Source: Gautieria morchelliformis
Lineage: Eukaryota; Basidiomycota; Agaricomycetes; Gomphales; Gomphaceae
Reading direction: 5' to 3'
Assembly (NCBI GenBank): GCA_015179125.1
Contig: WHVA01000254.1
Span: 91,472 to 155,471 of the forward strand
Length of the DNA: 64,000 nt
A program made the position numbers and the translations under genes. The notes beneath the pieces were generated by a model. It made no database searches. It was not told the DNA's origin and worked only from the letters and a program-made list of their open reading frames with translations. Positions 20,220 to 31,023 of this stretch are shown here, in pieces. How positions within the stretch are numbered: position 1 is the stretch's first letter; each line of letters begins with the position of its first letter.

Positions 20220-21169
20220 ACGATGAACAGTCTCTTTACGTTGGCCAATCTACTCAACAGCTCCCTCGACCTATCTCCCTGTCGGTACCGGAATCACTGG
20301 ACCCTCCGGTCTCCAAGTATAACCCTGACTTTCAGGACGATTTCGGATGTATGGACGTCTCCGTGACCCTCGTATCGCGGGATAAGAAGCTGTTTCGTGT
20401 CAGCGCATGCGTACTCAGAGCAGCATCATGTGTGTTCGATACTATACTCTCCCTTCCACAACCAAAGGCAAGTCCACGCGAGCCGGTCATCGACAGCCTC
20501 GACGAGGATGCTGCGACGATCGAAGGTCTACTCCGGATAATTACAGGAAGAGAGATACCCCCCCTTGACACGCTCGAATCCATCGAAGCCCTTGCACTTG
20601 CTGCAGAAAAATGGCAGATGCCCGGTCCATTGTCGATTATCCGGATGCTCTTACTAAGACACAAGAGCTTTGCTGTTAACAGCCCTATAAGGCTCTATTG
20701 GTTGGGTTGTCGCCTGAGGTGGTCAGATCTATCGAATTTGGCCTCTAGCTATTCCTGCACGTCCGATATCTACTACAACCCAGACTTAGAGCCTGTCCTG
20801 AAAGCTCTGGGTGCGGAAGATCTTCTTCGCCTTATCAAATTCCACAGGCAGCGCCGTGATTGCATGCGAACATATTTCAACGCTGGCACTATAAGAGAGC
20901 TTTGCGTCCACAGCTTACAGTTTCGAGACCTTCGATCCAGGTTTCTTGAATCCATGGATCACACTCCTCCGAAAAACACGCCGGGTGAAAGTACCCTCCG
21001 TCTAATGGTCATGCAGTCGGGGGTATCGGCGGTGAATCAATGCCCTTCGGATGTCGAGGGGTGTTACCCAACTAGTAGATCATCGCATTACCTTGGTGAC
21101 TTGGTCGTCCCGAAGCTCATGTCCCAATGGACAAGACTAAGTACCTCTGGATATATCCGCATTGAGTGA
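20216..21169 (+). pseudogene. BTB/POZ-like protein, copy 1 (start codon lost)
   Basis: A 317-codon open frame. The N-terminal region (about 40-160) has the BTB-like layout: FGCMDVSVTLVSRDKKLFRV, then CVLRAASCVFDTILSLP, DEDAATIEGLLRIITG and ALALAAEKWQMPGPLSIIRMLL. This corresponds to the strand-helix core and the region where BTB domains dimerise. The C-terminal half is unassigned. The frame is complete to TGA at 21167-21169. However, the ATG used by copy 2 (at 46910) is ACG here with a one-base indel, leaving only TTG at 20216 or the internal Met of CMDVSV. It probably arose by the same inverted duplication as copy 2. Function is unknown. Confidence 0.6.
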
Positions 21170-22229
21170 AGTGAGTCAATATCAATGGACAGATCCATTG
21201 CTGATATTTTATTTGAGGCAAATCAAACCCGCTGAAATTGATTTGTCTGGATTATAACAGGTCCACAGTGTATGGGCTGTGGGTAACAGCGAATGCAGGG
21301 ATATCTATCCCGGGGCAGCAATTTGAGAGGTAAAACTAAGCAAAATGGTCCTAACTTACGCATCCAAATCGATGTATGAGGAGAAGTCAATAGGAGCTGC
21401 TGAAAGGTCTGCATTGATACGGGCATCGGATCAAGCTGAGGTAACTCAATTAAAATCGCTGGAGATCAGATAAATAGACTCCGGAAAGGAGAAACATGAG
21501 AAACCTAGACGAATGGGAACCGGTCCTTGCACGTTCCTTGGTCCAGTAGCCAGTCCAACAGATACGCGGTGAGGATTCTTGTTGGCATATAGTCACACTG
21601 TTCTCATTTCTGAACAGCTTATGGATTGTCAATTAATCATGATGTATGTAGATGCTTAACTTCCTCACCTCTCAAGCTGATTTTTGTAAGTAGTTCCAGG
21701 CGTGATTAGCATTTTCCTTCAATCACCGACAGTCCTACATTTAGGAAATCAGACCCGGCGTCATTCCTGGTCCTGGTAGCAAGGACATACATGCAACTCA
21801 TTTGCATTCAGAGCCACCGTTGTAATCTGCCTATGCCTTCATTCCTGATTTATTTAATTTTCACCAGGTTTTTTCTACTATGTTTGTCATTGGTTGGATA
21901 CCACATCTGAGCATCCAACCCGTATTGCGAGAGAGGAGGGAGGATGGGAAAATAGAAGATGGAAGAGGTGAAAGCCCCGCATGCACACGGCAAACACGGG
22001 CACTCACAGGGCCGCTCCGCAAGCCCATAGGCAACCCTGCTCTGGACAGAGCCCTACATGCATGTGGTAGCATACTGGTTTTTTTTTGGTAGAAATGAAA
22101 TGGACAAGGGTTTGTATATACAACTCACGGCAAAAAACGCAGGACCTTTTCTGGCGCGGAAAGGCTAGACCGTTGTTGACTTTTGGAAAGGCTGGACTCC
22201 TATCTATCTTCTATTAAGCATACGACACC

Positions 22230-22560
22230 ATTTCGTTTGCATTGCTTTGCCAGTGTTTTACCATGTTTTCCACCCATGTGATTGGATTGTAGCCCTTTCA
22301 TTGGCTATCGTGTCAGACAAGCGTTACTCAGCATTCGTGTGATTGGGTGTCGCAGGGGTTTGCATATGTTTTCCTATGTTTTGATGGCATTGGATTGCTT
22401 TGCCAGTGGTTTACCGTGTTTTCCACCCATGTGACATTGTGAGACTTTGGATTGTTGGCCTTTCATTGGCTATCGTGTCAGACAAGTGTTACTCAGCATT
22501 TGTCTGATTGGGTGTAGCAGGGGTTTGCATATGTTTTCCCCTGTTTTGGTGGCATGTGAT
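22230..22560. repeat. Tandem duplication (about 150-165 bp unit) rich in ATTGG
   Basis: Two imperfect copies each contain ATTGCTTTGCCAGTG, TTTTCCACCCATGTGA, CATTGGCTATCGTGTCAGAC and GCAGGGGTTTGCATATGTTTTCC. ATTGG/GATTGG words (inverted CCAAT boxes) recur many times up to about 22630. No gene is evident through 22950. Confidence 0.75.
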
Positions 22561-22954
22561 GTTGTCTGTCAAATGTTATTGGCTGAGAACTGACACAGTG
22601 CTTCGTATGCACTCCTGTGATTGGCTATTGGCTCTTCCTCTGCTTTGCGTGTGTGTTGCACCATTTGCTTACCAAGGTTTTCCCTCTGCATGCACGGGCT
22701 CATACGTTTGGTGTGTCTGTTTTGCTTATCTAACCAGGCCCTTTATGTCCGCTCCTACTTCACCTCTTCCATTGCGCACCATTCTTAGATGCGTCGAACG
22801 TCTTCCTCCACTTTAGGCCAGGTAGCCGTTCCCCATGGCAAAGGAGGATGGTGTGGTGATCATGGACAGGAAGGATGAGGGTAAGTTGTGCCACCCCATG
22901 CACATGCACACCGAGTGGGTGTGCTGAAGAGTAAGAGTTCGTTACATCTTTCTA

Positions 22955-24000
22955 CATAGACCTAGACTGGGTCTTTCTCGTCGCTCCCTGGGACTCCTGC
23001 GTTGCGTGAGCGACTACGACAATGGGGCCACCGCCAGCCAGTCTCAGCAGGTGTTTACCGCCGCACGCTGAGTTCGAGATAAGGTAAGTTCCTTCTACAC
23101 GGATCTCTCTGATATCGTGCCAGTGGTTGTCACTTTGTAGCAGTTCGTTGATCACTTGGATTCCGACATTGCTTGGGCAGAAAATCGTTGGCAAGACTGC
23201 AACATTGTCGAATTCAATTTCATCCAACTCCTTTCCCTCTCCCACCATTTCCCCCCTGGACTACTGCCTGTTCCCCCAAACATTGCCACGATGTGAGCAT
23301 TGATTGACAGACTCGATACCCTTGATTGATCCAGCGCCATCAGCTCTAAGCACGGTTTCGGTCTTCATGCTCTCAAGCATGACGATAGCCAGCCCAATCT
23401 CTACCCTGTCTCCAATATCAACCTTAACTTCGACTCCGAGACTAGGCATACGTGCCTTGAGACCCCCTTTCGCAGCATTCGATATGGCTTTGCCTTTCTC
23501 CTGTAACCATGTAGGAGCTGGAAGTACAGGTGTCACCTTACGACCATGATAGAAGATATGTAGGCGCTCTGCGATAGAAGTACACGCAGATGAATTGGGA
23601 GGCAGCATTGTAGGAGCTGCTTGCGAAACAATTGTCGTGCGCAGCTTCGCGCCATTGAGGGTAGACAACAACGTGGAAACATCCGCATCGACGCGGGGAT
23701 CGAGGTAAATACAATGTCTCTAGTGGGAGATGATCCGGTGATGTCAAAAGTACCAGATGACATGGTGGTAGTGCGGACGGTCATTTGGAGTGGCGACAAA
23801 TCCGTCTGAAGCGTAATCAGCCGTTCATAGTGTTCACCTCCACACCTTCTAGCACCCAGGGAAATCCACAGTGAATTTTGTGCCCCAATTGAAGGACGAT
23901 CTCTTAACGCCACATAGACGGCAGCGAGAGCAAAAATCTCGGCAGGTGTCTTGGTAAGGTCGGGAAACAGTTCCGCATGGTGTTTCTAATTCAAGATGAG
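22955..24000 (-). pseudogene. 3-methylcrotonyl-CoA carboxylase alpha subunit, C-terminal pseudogene
   Basis: On the minus strand the order is HAELFPDLTKTPAEIFALAA (about 23990), VALRDRPSIGAQNSLW and ARRCGGEHYERLITLQ. Then come SGTFDITGSS, STLLSTLNGAKLRTTIVSQ and ERLHIFYHGRK. Last is the biotinyl domain ARMPSLGVEVKVDIGDRVE with the biotin-accepting lysine in LESMKTETVLRAD (about 23390), then VGEGKELDEIEFD. This is the C-terminal third of the biotin-carboxylase/carrier subunit of mitochondrial MCC (leucine breakdown). At least two frameshifts (near 23700 and near 23310) and loss of the terminal stop show a pseudogene. The catalytic biotin carboxylase domain is absent. A small piece recurs at 41437-41520. 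Confidence 0.75.
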
Positions 24001-24275
24001 TACATGTCGGAAACCAGGGGAAATCGAACGTACGGTAATGAAAGCAGTAAGCGTAAGTGTGCCTTTCGGGTCGAATCGTCAATGAGAACTGTGGCGTACT
24101 GGAAGAAAGTCATGTACACATGGTAACTAAGATCGCACATGGGAATTGCCCCTGTTCCCTGTTCGCGGAGTTTATGATAAGATGGATGAGGATAGTCGTT
24201 TCAGGTCAGGTATGAGCAATTTTCTCGGGGAATAAGAGTACTTAAGGGAGACGGAGTGAGCAGCGGTGATATACC

Positions 24276-24309
24276 ATGGACAGCCGAATTGGCAGAGATG
24301 CTGCCTTAG
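24276..24309 (+). pseudogene. Left half of a target sequence split by Gypsy-B
   Basis: ATGGACAGCCGAATTGGCAG and following bases match 39809-39841, where the sequence continues uninterrupted into CATAGACTCTGAAGACGAGC. Here that continuation lies on the far side of Gypsy-B (39506 on). The encoded start would be MDSRIGRDAA. No family is known. Confidence 0.7.
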
Positions 24310-25841
24310 TGTTTTGGAACCCTTCAAGACTTTGGAGTTATTGCTAACGCCTCTGTCTATCAGAACGTGTCGTTTACACGACTAGTAGAATACCAGTTCA
24401 ATGCAGCAGCACAACTCCGGAAATAATTTAATATTTGTACCTTGGTTGCAATCTGTGTAATAACTAGTCCAAGTTATTACAGCTGGAAGGCAATGTGTTT
24501 CTTAGCCGCACTGAACAATAAACTAAAAGAGTGTGTAGGTTCAAGGACACTATCGGGGTCCAAGAGTATTCCTTTTAATAAAGAGGGAATAGGCTCTGCA
24601 GGAGAGTTTGTAAGTGGATTGGGTCGACCAACGTCAATGCACTGCAATAATGAGAGAGTAATGTGAAGTGGCTTTTGCGCACAACTTGACTTGACTTGTG
24701 AAAGTCACTGAACAGGAAAATCAACTGAACAGCTCGTCTTGGGTATTGGAGTGCTAATTGACAAGAAAATCGATTGCCAACCTCACTCTGTAGAGTTTCA
24801 CCCAGCGTGTTAGGCTAAGTGGCTAAGCAGTAAAGCAACTACTTAACTAAGAATGGTTACTCTAAGCAAGAGTAGTATTCTAGTTCGGGTTAGGAACTTA
24901 GGTAAGATGTGCAAGTCACACAAGCGGTATAGGATAGAAGATGGGTAGATTGATTGCTCAAAGGGCAGGCAAAGGGCCTCCTTTTATATTGTAATGTACA
25001 AGAGCTTAGTAAGCAGGTAGAACCTTCTATCTATTAATGGAATGGGGGAAGAAGCTTGTGGAATATGGAAGAAAGGGTTGGAAGAAACTGGCTGTTTCCA
25101 GGGGACTCTACCATGCTTCCTACCAATCAGAGTTTGATTTGTCAGGAATGACTCACTGAAAAGGGTCATGTGCCATAGCACAGCTTGGCTGAGTCATGTA
25201 CTCCTGACTCACCAAGTTGTGCCTGGATTGGTTAAGTCATTGAGGCTGTATCTCCAGATAACCATGTATTTGGCACTCAGAAGCTGAGTAAGCAGTTCTG
25301 AGCCAATTAGGGCTCTGTAGCCATAATTACTAAGAGCACTGCTTAGCACAGCTGAGCATAGCCTGGTACAGCCTAGTTGTCATGACTGACCATGATTCCC
25401 ATTGTTTGGTGAAGCCAAACGGGCTGCACAGTTGCTATGGCTGCATATAGTAACTGTTTGGGACTCAGCTGGAAATACTGAGGGAGCCATCCTGCCGGAC
25501 TTGTGGGTGCTTGGGTGACCATAAGTCCGAAAATGCGGCCACCGCCGAGGTGCCCGGCGGAGTTCGAAATAGAGCGCCCAGAACAGAGTTGTGGGTGCTA
25601 GAGGATCCACAACTCTGTAATGACAGAAAAATGGTAGTTTGAGCCATGGAGACTTTGGAAAAATAAGGAAAAATATAAGATAACTAGAGGAATGTTTGAA
25701 AAGCCTTTCCCCAGTTATATTAACAGCATACAGATACTGTTAATTCTTCAAATGTGTTTTTACATGTTGTCAAGACAAAAGGAAAAGACTAGGGCTGATT
25801 GAGCAGCCTTCCTTGGCTGGTTGAACAGCCATTCCCCTACA
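24310..25841 (-). repeat. Gypsy-B 3' LTR, uninterrupted
   Basis: 1532 bp. It provides the empty reference for both insertions in the 5' LTR: TTCAAGGACACTATC at about 24540 and CAGCCTAGTTGTCATG at about 25370 are continuous here. A purine tract follows to the right at 25846-25855 (reading GAAGGGGGGA on the minus strand). Confidence 0.9.
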
Positions 25842-26029
25842 GTTATCCCCCCTTCAAACATTTCGAGTCTGCCCTACATGTTTTTGGAGGCAGGGACACG
25901 AGTGTCACAGAGAGGAGCGCTGGAGCGGTCGGATAAGTGAGAATCTGGAGTTTGTTGTAGAACAGGGACATGATACTGACGAGCTTACTTCTCCTCTCAG
26001 CAGCATAAGCTGCCTCTCTAGGAGCTGCG

Positions 26030-26893
26030 CTATAGATGGCTGCCAGAGCACCAACTGCTTCTTGTTGGGTTCAGAGCCATCTCACACCTCGTCGATGGGG
26101 AGTAGTCGCGATATCTTTTGGGAGAACTAACCTGAGCCTCTGCATTGAAGGAACGAGCAATGCGAGCTGAGGAGGTCAGGTTAACTGAGTGGGTGTAGCA
26201 GTACGGCACGAGGAACTCACGAGCGGGCTTGGGAGACTCTCCAAGCACCGTGTCATGTTCAGAAGAGTTGGAAGGCCAGGTGTCGTCGGTGCTACTCTGA
26301 CTGTCCGAATCGTCGAAGCACGCGGGAGTGGGAGGAGTGGGCCACTTCCACGATGACTTGGCCAACACGGTGGTTTTGAGTTTGGCCTTACGGATCCACC
26401 CTGCGAGCTGCCTGGAATTATCTTGCCAGGTAGTGAGTCGTCCGCGGATGACGTCGGGTGATTCGGGGAGTAACAGGAAGTTGTAAGTGAGCTGATATAT
26501 TGGAGGAAAAGGAGGATGGGGCATGCCGATTTCAGCTAGTTTTTCATCGGGAATAGTGAGGGGAAGCGGTTTCTCAGCGGTTTCGCCATTCCAGTCATTA
26601 GTGGCCGCCAAGATGTACCTTCCTTTCATTTTTAGAGATTCCCAGAAGCAGCTGGCCAAGTCGTGTCGAAGGACGGCATATTGCTCCTCGGCATGATCGA
26701 GGAATATAAAGTCGAATTTGCCAGGTCGGTAGAAGTCGAATTCTGAAGAATGTTGGAAAGGGAAAATGGGAGCAGGGACAGGTCCCTGAATGATGTGGTC
26801 GCCGTCGAAGCGAGTGATGTAGTCCAGAGAGGTGACGTCAGGGAATCCGGCCATGAGGAGAGAATAGAAGTGAGGGAGAGACGGCCGGTGCAC
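26030..26893 (-). CDS. Gypsy-B extra ORF (ORF3), 287 aa, unknown
   Basis: An open, ATG-started frame between the chromodomain end of Pol and the 3' LTR. The N-terminal half has an alternating strand/helix look: DYITRFDGDHIIQGPVPAPI, KFDFIFLDHAEEQYAVLRHD, FWESLKMKGRYILAATNDW. The block FDFIFLDH..QY followed by LKMKGRYILAATN loosely resembles strands 4-5 of a Rossmann methyltransferase (an FDFVFLDH...LKPGG..V pattern), but no SAM-binding glycine motif is visible. The C-terminal part is Ser/Pro-rich and acidic. There is no signal peptide or membrane span, so it does not look like an envelope protein. It survives as a long open frame while gag is shredded. Confidence 0.55.
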   Translation of the reverse strand: MHRPSLPHFYSLLMAGFPDVTSLDYITRFDGDHIIQGPVPAPIFPFQHSSEFDFYRPGKFDFIFLDHAEEQYAVLRHDLASCFWESLKMKGRYILAATNDWNGETAEKPLPLTIPDEKLAEIGMPHPPFPPIYQLTYNFLLLPESPDVIRGRLTTWQDNSRQLAGWIRKAKLKTTVLAKSSWKWPTPPTPACFDDSDSQSSTDDTWPSNSSEHDTVLGESPKPAREFLVPYCYTHSVNLTSSARIARSFNAEAQVSSPKRYRDYSPSTRCEMALNPTRSSWCSGSHL

Positions 26894-27130
26894 TCGAAGA
26901 TTTAGAAAAAGGCAGAATTTTTTGGTGATTTCGATGTTGAGATAGGAAGAGTCGAGGGAATATATGAGGTTTCGATGGAATTTTCTTGAAGAGAACCGAA
27001 GGCCGAAGAAACTGTAGGAAAATTGATAATAAATAAGTGTGAAACGGGGGAGACCGCTCCACGATCAGGCCTGCGTCTTCGAATGCGAGTTCCAAGCCTT
27101 GAGGACATCAGGAGCGTTCTTGAGGTGCCT

Positions 27131-30100
27131 TCAGGTGAGCCATTCGTCGTATGAGGAGTCGAATCCGATGAACCTGACCAGTAATTCTTGAACGTGTTTA
27201 CCACTACGCCCCTTCTTCCAGCGCTCTTTCAGAATGCGATCCACCTCATATTCGGGGATCGAGTTGAAGTCCTTACGATAGAGGGGTTGCACCGATCGAG
27301 GACCAAATCGCGGCTCTGAGGAGGCATAAGGTTCCAGGTGTGTGATGTTGAGAACAGGGTGCGTGTCATAGCTAGCGGGCATGCGCAGACGGTAGGTAGA
27401 GGGTCCGAGTTTTTGCAAAATTTCAAAGGGCCCATCGTACTTCATGAGGAGCTTTCGACCACGTCCTTTTTCAGAGCGCAAAAGGTGAAGCGAGTGAGGA
27501 TTGAGGGGGACAGAATCACCTACTTCGAACTCCTGGACCAGTCGTCCCTTGTTGCACATTCGTTGCTGAGACTCTTGCGCAAATTGAAGGGCTTGCTTGG
27601 CTTGGTTACGGAGTGTCTCGAAGTGTTCCATGAAATTGGACACGTTTTGACTTTCGGCGAGGCCGGAGACGATTGGATCTCCTGTCACGTGATCGTTAGA
27701 CTCCGCGGAGTCCAGAGTTCCAGGGAAGGACTGGGGCCGCTCGATTATGTCGTTAGGAGAATGTAATAGAGAGCTAGCAGTCCGAGGATGAAATCCGTGA
27801 AGGAGGAAGGAAGGGGAGAAGGAAGAAGAAGAATGCGGCGTGTTATTGTACACAAGCGAGAACGAGGCAAGTAGCGAGGCCCAGTTATCCCGATTAGGAC
27901 TCACGTAGGTCCGGAGCGCCATTTCCAGGATCTGGTTCATGATCTCCGTTTGTCCGTCCACTTGAGGATGATATGCCGTGGTAAGGGCTCTTCTCATTCC
28001 CATAAGTTTGCAAATTTCTTTCCAGAAGGTGCTGGTCCACCTGGAATCTCTATCAGATACAATCTGCCTAGGGATTCCAAATCTGGAAATAATATGTTCA
28101 AAGAATATTTTAGCAGTATCTTCCTCATTAACAGTGCTGTTAGTGGGGATGAAAGTAGCATACTTGGTGAGCTTATCCACTATGACCAAGATACTGTCAA
28201 ATCCAAGACTGTCTGGTAATTCCGTGATAAAGTCCATGGTGACAACTTCAAAAGGTTTATCCGGGATAGGCAAAGGTTGTAGCATTCCAAATGGTGCATG
28301 CCTTCTGGGTTTGGCCTTTTGACAAATATTGCAGCTGACAACAAACTTTTTGACATCTCTACTCATTCTAGGCCAAAAATAAGTAGAGGACAGTTTGTTG
28401 TGAGTCCTATGATAGCCTGCATGGGCTCCTTCTGTGATTTCTTCATGGACCTCACTGAGGAGTCTGGGTTGTTCACTTTTGGGGATGCACAGCCTGTCAT
28501 TCCCATTCCAGTCTTCAAAGTACAACAGACCATCATTCTCGTAGAATAGAGGCTGCTTTGGGCTGGCCCAATTCGACTCTTGCTTCAGGTCATTTAGTAT
28601 TTTGCTAAAATATGAATCAAGGGAATAACCATCTCTGACCTTCTGCATTTCCTCTTGTGACAAGCTCACAACCAGGTTGTAACTTGTGGCAGTGGTGAAA
28701 GGGATAGAAATGGAATTGGCTAGACAGGTTCTAGCTTCAACTGAAGTGGAGAATCTGTCTGAAGGGATTACCAGGTTGTCTTCTTCAAAATTGGCTACGA
28801 GTTGCAAGGTCTTGGCTTCGAAGTCGGGAGAGATGTCTGAGTAGAGTTCAGACAAGGGATCTTGATCGGAATCAAGGATAGTAGGAATAGAGTCATCCGA
28901 GGGAGGACCGTCATTGAAAGGGACATCACATCTAAGTCTGGAGATAGGATCGACATTGGAGTGAACACGTCCTGCCCGGTGCACGATTTTTAAGTCTGGA
29001 TAGGCTGCAAATACCATGCCCCAAGTTAACAGTCTTCTGTTGACGTTTTGAAAAGTACGACTCCAAATTAAGGCTGCATGATCTGTAATAGCCAAGACCT
29101 TTTCCCCTTCAATATAAGGTTGGAATTTGATAAGTCCATCTCGTAAGGCTAAGGCTTCCCTCTCGGTAGGAGAGTAGTTACGTTCGGCTGGTTTCAGGGT
29201 TCTGGACCAGTAGGCAATAACTCGTTCCACTGAGACTGTAGTGTTTTCGAAATCTTTGTCCCAGTTACCAGGCGTAGGGAGAGATTCGTCCTTTGACGCT
29301 GAAATGACCAGTTGGGGAATAGGTTGGTCATTGTCAAAAGCGAGCTTGAGCTTCTCATACGCTTTGGTACCCTTGAGATCATGAATTCTGATAGGTTGGG
29401 TCTGCTGTAGTATAGCTGCTATACCAACATCGCAGGCATCTGAGTACACTCTGTATCCCAGACCTGGAATGGCATAAGCCTTGACTGGGGCACTAGCCAA
29501 GGTAGTTTTAGCCAACTCAAAGGCTTCACGATGAGTACTATTCCATTCCCAAACAGATCCCTTTTTTAGAAGTCCAAATAAGGGAGCAACTATCCAGGCA
29601 TAGAATGGTATGTATGAGGAAAAGTACACCATCATCCCGAGAAAGGTTTGCAATTCATGAACGTTTCTAGGTTCAGATAGATCAAGAATGCCATCCACCT
29701 TTTCTTTATGAGTTGATAGACCTAACCGTGATACCTTCTGACCTAGCAGCATAAGTGACTGGTAGGCTAGATGGCACTTGGCTGGAGACAAGGTCACTCC
29801 TGATCTTTCAATGGCATGGAACACCTTATCAAGATGAGATAAGTGCTCTTTGAAAGTTTTAGAGTAGATGACAAGGTCATCAATGTACACCAGTGCAAAA
29901 ATCCATAGAAATGGGGCAAGGACACCTTGCATAACTCTCTGGAAAACTGCTGGTCCATTTCTGTACCCGAACGGCAGACGTCTGAAATGGTATAGGCCTC
30001 TGTGTGTCCTAAAACCAGTTTTCTCCTTTGCGTTGTCAGCCATTTGCAGTTGCGTAAAGCCTGCCAAGGCATCCAGGGTTGAGAGCCAGCAGGATCCGGT

Positions 30101-30244
30101 GAGGGCCTGTAGAATGGCATCTTGTCTAGGTAAAGGGAATTCATCCGGCACTACTACTTCATTGAGTTTTCTGTAGTCAATGCACATTCGAGGTTTTCCG
30201 TTCCGATAGGATATCAGAGCAGGGAAACCCCAAGGCTGAGCCAT
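27131..30244 (-). CDS. Gypsy-B Pol: reverse transcriptase, RNase H, integrase, chromodomain-like tail
   Basis: 1037 open codons. RT starts in mid-domain with RMCIDYRKLNEV, then STLDALAGFTQL (D58) and the catalytic box YIDD (120-123). RNase H follows with YRVYSDACDVGIAAIL and the NYSPTEREALAL helix. Integrase has an HHCC zinc site (HEEI ... HAGYH ... CNICQKAK) and the DDE set in VTMDFITELPD, IVSDRDSRW and QTEIMNQ. The end (EYEVDRILKERW ... LLVRFIGFDSSYDEWL) is a chromodomain, the mark of chromoviruses, cut by a stop before its last helix. The first Met (30244) is not a true start: the normal upstream part of RT lies in another frame (30214-31023), so a frameshift sits near 30240. All catalytic residues look intact. 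Confidence 0.92.
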   Translation of the reverse strand: MAQPWGFPALISYRNGKPRMCIDYRKLNEVVVPDEFPLPRQDAILQALTGSCWLSTLDALAGFTQLQMADNAKEKTGFRTHRGLYHFRRLPFGYRNGPAVFQRVMQGVLAPFLWIFALVYIDDLVIYSKTFKEHLSHLDKVFHAIERSGVTLSPAKCHLAYQSLMLLGQKVSRLGLSTHKEKVDGILDLSEPRNVHELQTFLGMMVYFSSYIPFYAWIVAPLFGLLKKGSVWEWNSTHREAFELAKTTLASAPVKAYAIPGLGYRVYSDACDVGIAAILQQTQPIRIHDLKGTKAYEKLKLAFDNDQPIPQLVISASKDESLPTPGNWDKDFENTTVSVERVIAYWSRTLKPAERNYSPTEREALALRDGLIKFQPYIEGEKVLAITDHAALIWSRTFQNVNRRLLTWGMVFAAYPDLKIVHRAGRVHSNVDPISRLRCDVPFNDGPPSDDSIPTILDSDQDPLSELYSDISPDFEAKTLQLVANFEEDNLVIPSDRFSTSVEARTCLANSISIPFTTATSYNLVVSLSQEEMQKVRDGYSLDSYFSKILNDLKQESNWASPKQPLFYENDGLLYFEDWNGNDRLCIPKSEQPRLLSEVHEEITEGAHAGYHRTHNKLSSTYFWPRMSRDVKKFVVSCNICQKAKPRRHAPFGMLQPLPIPDKPFEVVTMDFITELPDSLGFDSILVIVDKLTKYATFIPTNSTVNEEDTAKIFFEHIISRFGIPRQIVSDRDSRWTSTFWKEICKLMGMRRALTTAYHPQVDGQTEIMNQILEMALRTYVSPNRDNWASLLASFSLVYNNTPHSSSSFSPSFLLHGFHPRTASSLLHSPNDIIERPQSFPGTLDSAESNDHVTGDPIVSGLAESQNVSNFMEHFETLRNQAKQALQFAQESQQRMCNKGRLVQEFEVGDSVPLNPHSLHLLRSEKGRGRKLLMKYDGPFEILQKLGPSTYRLRMPASYDTHPVLNITHLEPYASSEPRFGPRSVQPLYRKDFNSIPEYEVDRILKERWKKGRSGKHVQELLVRFIGFDSSYDEWLT

Positions 30245-31023
30245 GAGTCCATCTGTTTGTCGATGACTTCCCTCTTGGCAGGAGAAGCATTATAAGGAGG
30301 TAGCGAAATTTCTTTGGTATCAGGCCGCAGAGTAATTTCCACTTTGGCATCACAATGTCCGAGCCTACCATCTAGGCCAAATGCATCTTTGTGAGAAAGG
30401 ATGACATTCTCCAGAGCTTTCCTGTCAGGTTCATCGAGTTCAGGAGAGAAGTCGACTTCATTCAACAGTTGATTCTCAGGAACATCTTCCATAGGCAGCT
30501 CTTGAGTTTTGGGACCTCCTTGAACAACTTCACAGTGAGAGTCCAAAGTAGCAGAGGTTGCAGCATCACCTGGCAGAGCATTCTGCAGGGCCAGAGCTTG
30601 GATAAGCCTAGCATGTGATTTGCAGGACTCTAACTGCTTTGGGTCCATACTTGCAGCCTTGTCTAGCCAGCTGGAAGGGTTTCTAGCATGACCTAAGAGC
30701 TGTCCCTGATGTATAGTAACGGGCTGAGAAGAAAAGTTGCTCACGTGCAACCGGAGATTATTATGAGATACTAAAGCATCTGTAATCCCGTAGAAATCTT
30801 CAGGGCCTTTGTTGGAATGGAGTACTTTCTCAACAAAGACCTCGTTGCCATTACCAGGGAAGTGAATGGATACAGGTATGATTGAGGCAGATTCAGGAGG
30901 AATAGTGACGGGGTAAAGGGCCCTGACACTTGAATCAGCTATGAGAGCTCTCCGCCTTCTTCTGGACTTCTTAAGGCGTCTGTGAGCCTTAAACTTGGAA
31001 GTAAGAGAAGCCAGATTGGGCAA
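30214..31023 (-). pseudogene. Gypsy-B Pol N-terminal linker region
   Basis: A 269-aa frame in the -1/+1 phase relative to the downstream RT. It contains ALYPVTIPPESASIIPVSI and HQGQLLGHARNP, typical of the linker between protease and RT in fungal Gypsy elements. It ends with TKEISLPPYNASPAKREVID just before the RT. No D[ST]G protease motif is found here or in the about 190 bp between it and the zinc knuckle, so the protease domain seems deleted. Confidence 0.75.

Larger units (their letters stand above)
19930..22203 (+). repeat. Inverted duplication, arm 1 (BTB segment)
   Basis: This segment recurs in inverted orientation at 44325-47118 plus 54338-54394. The match runs from AGTACAAAGGGCGCTGTCATT on the left to GGCTGGACTCCTAT on the right. 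Arm 1 lacks the DNA transposon and the solo LTR found in arm 2, so it supplies the empty sites. About 22 kb lies between the arms. Confidence 0.85.

Noticed and set aside
26680..26800. O-methyltransferase identity for Gypsy-B ORF3
   Set aside because: Only one short FLDH...Y stretch matches by eye; the SAM-binding glycine loop is missing. Kept as unknown.
26902..27204. Minus-strand ORF just after Gypsy-B Pol
   Set aside because: It overlaps the broken end of the chromodomain in another frame; likely frameshift debris rather than a separate gene.
27338..27766. 142-aa plus-strand ORF
   Set aside because: It is antisense to the integrase/chromodomain region of Gypsy-B, which has clear motifs on the minus strand.
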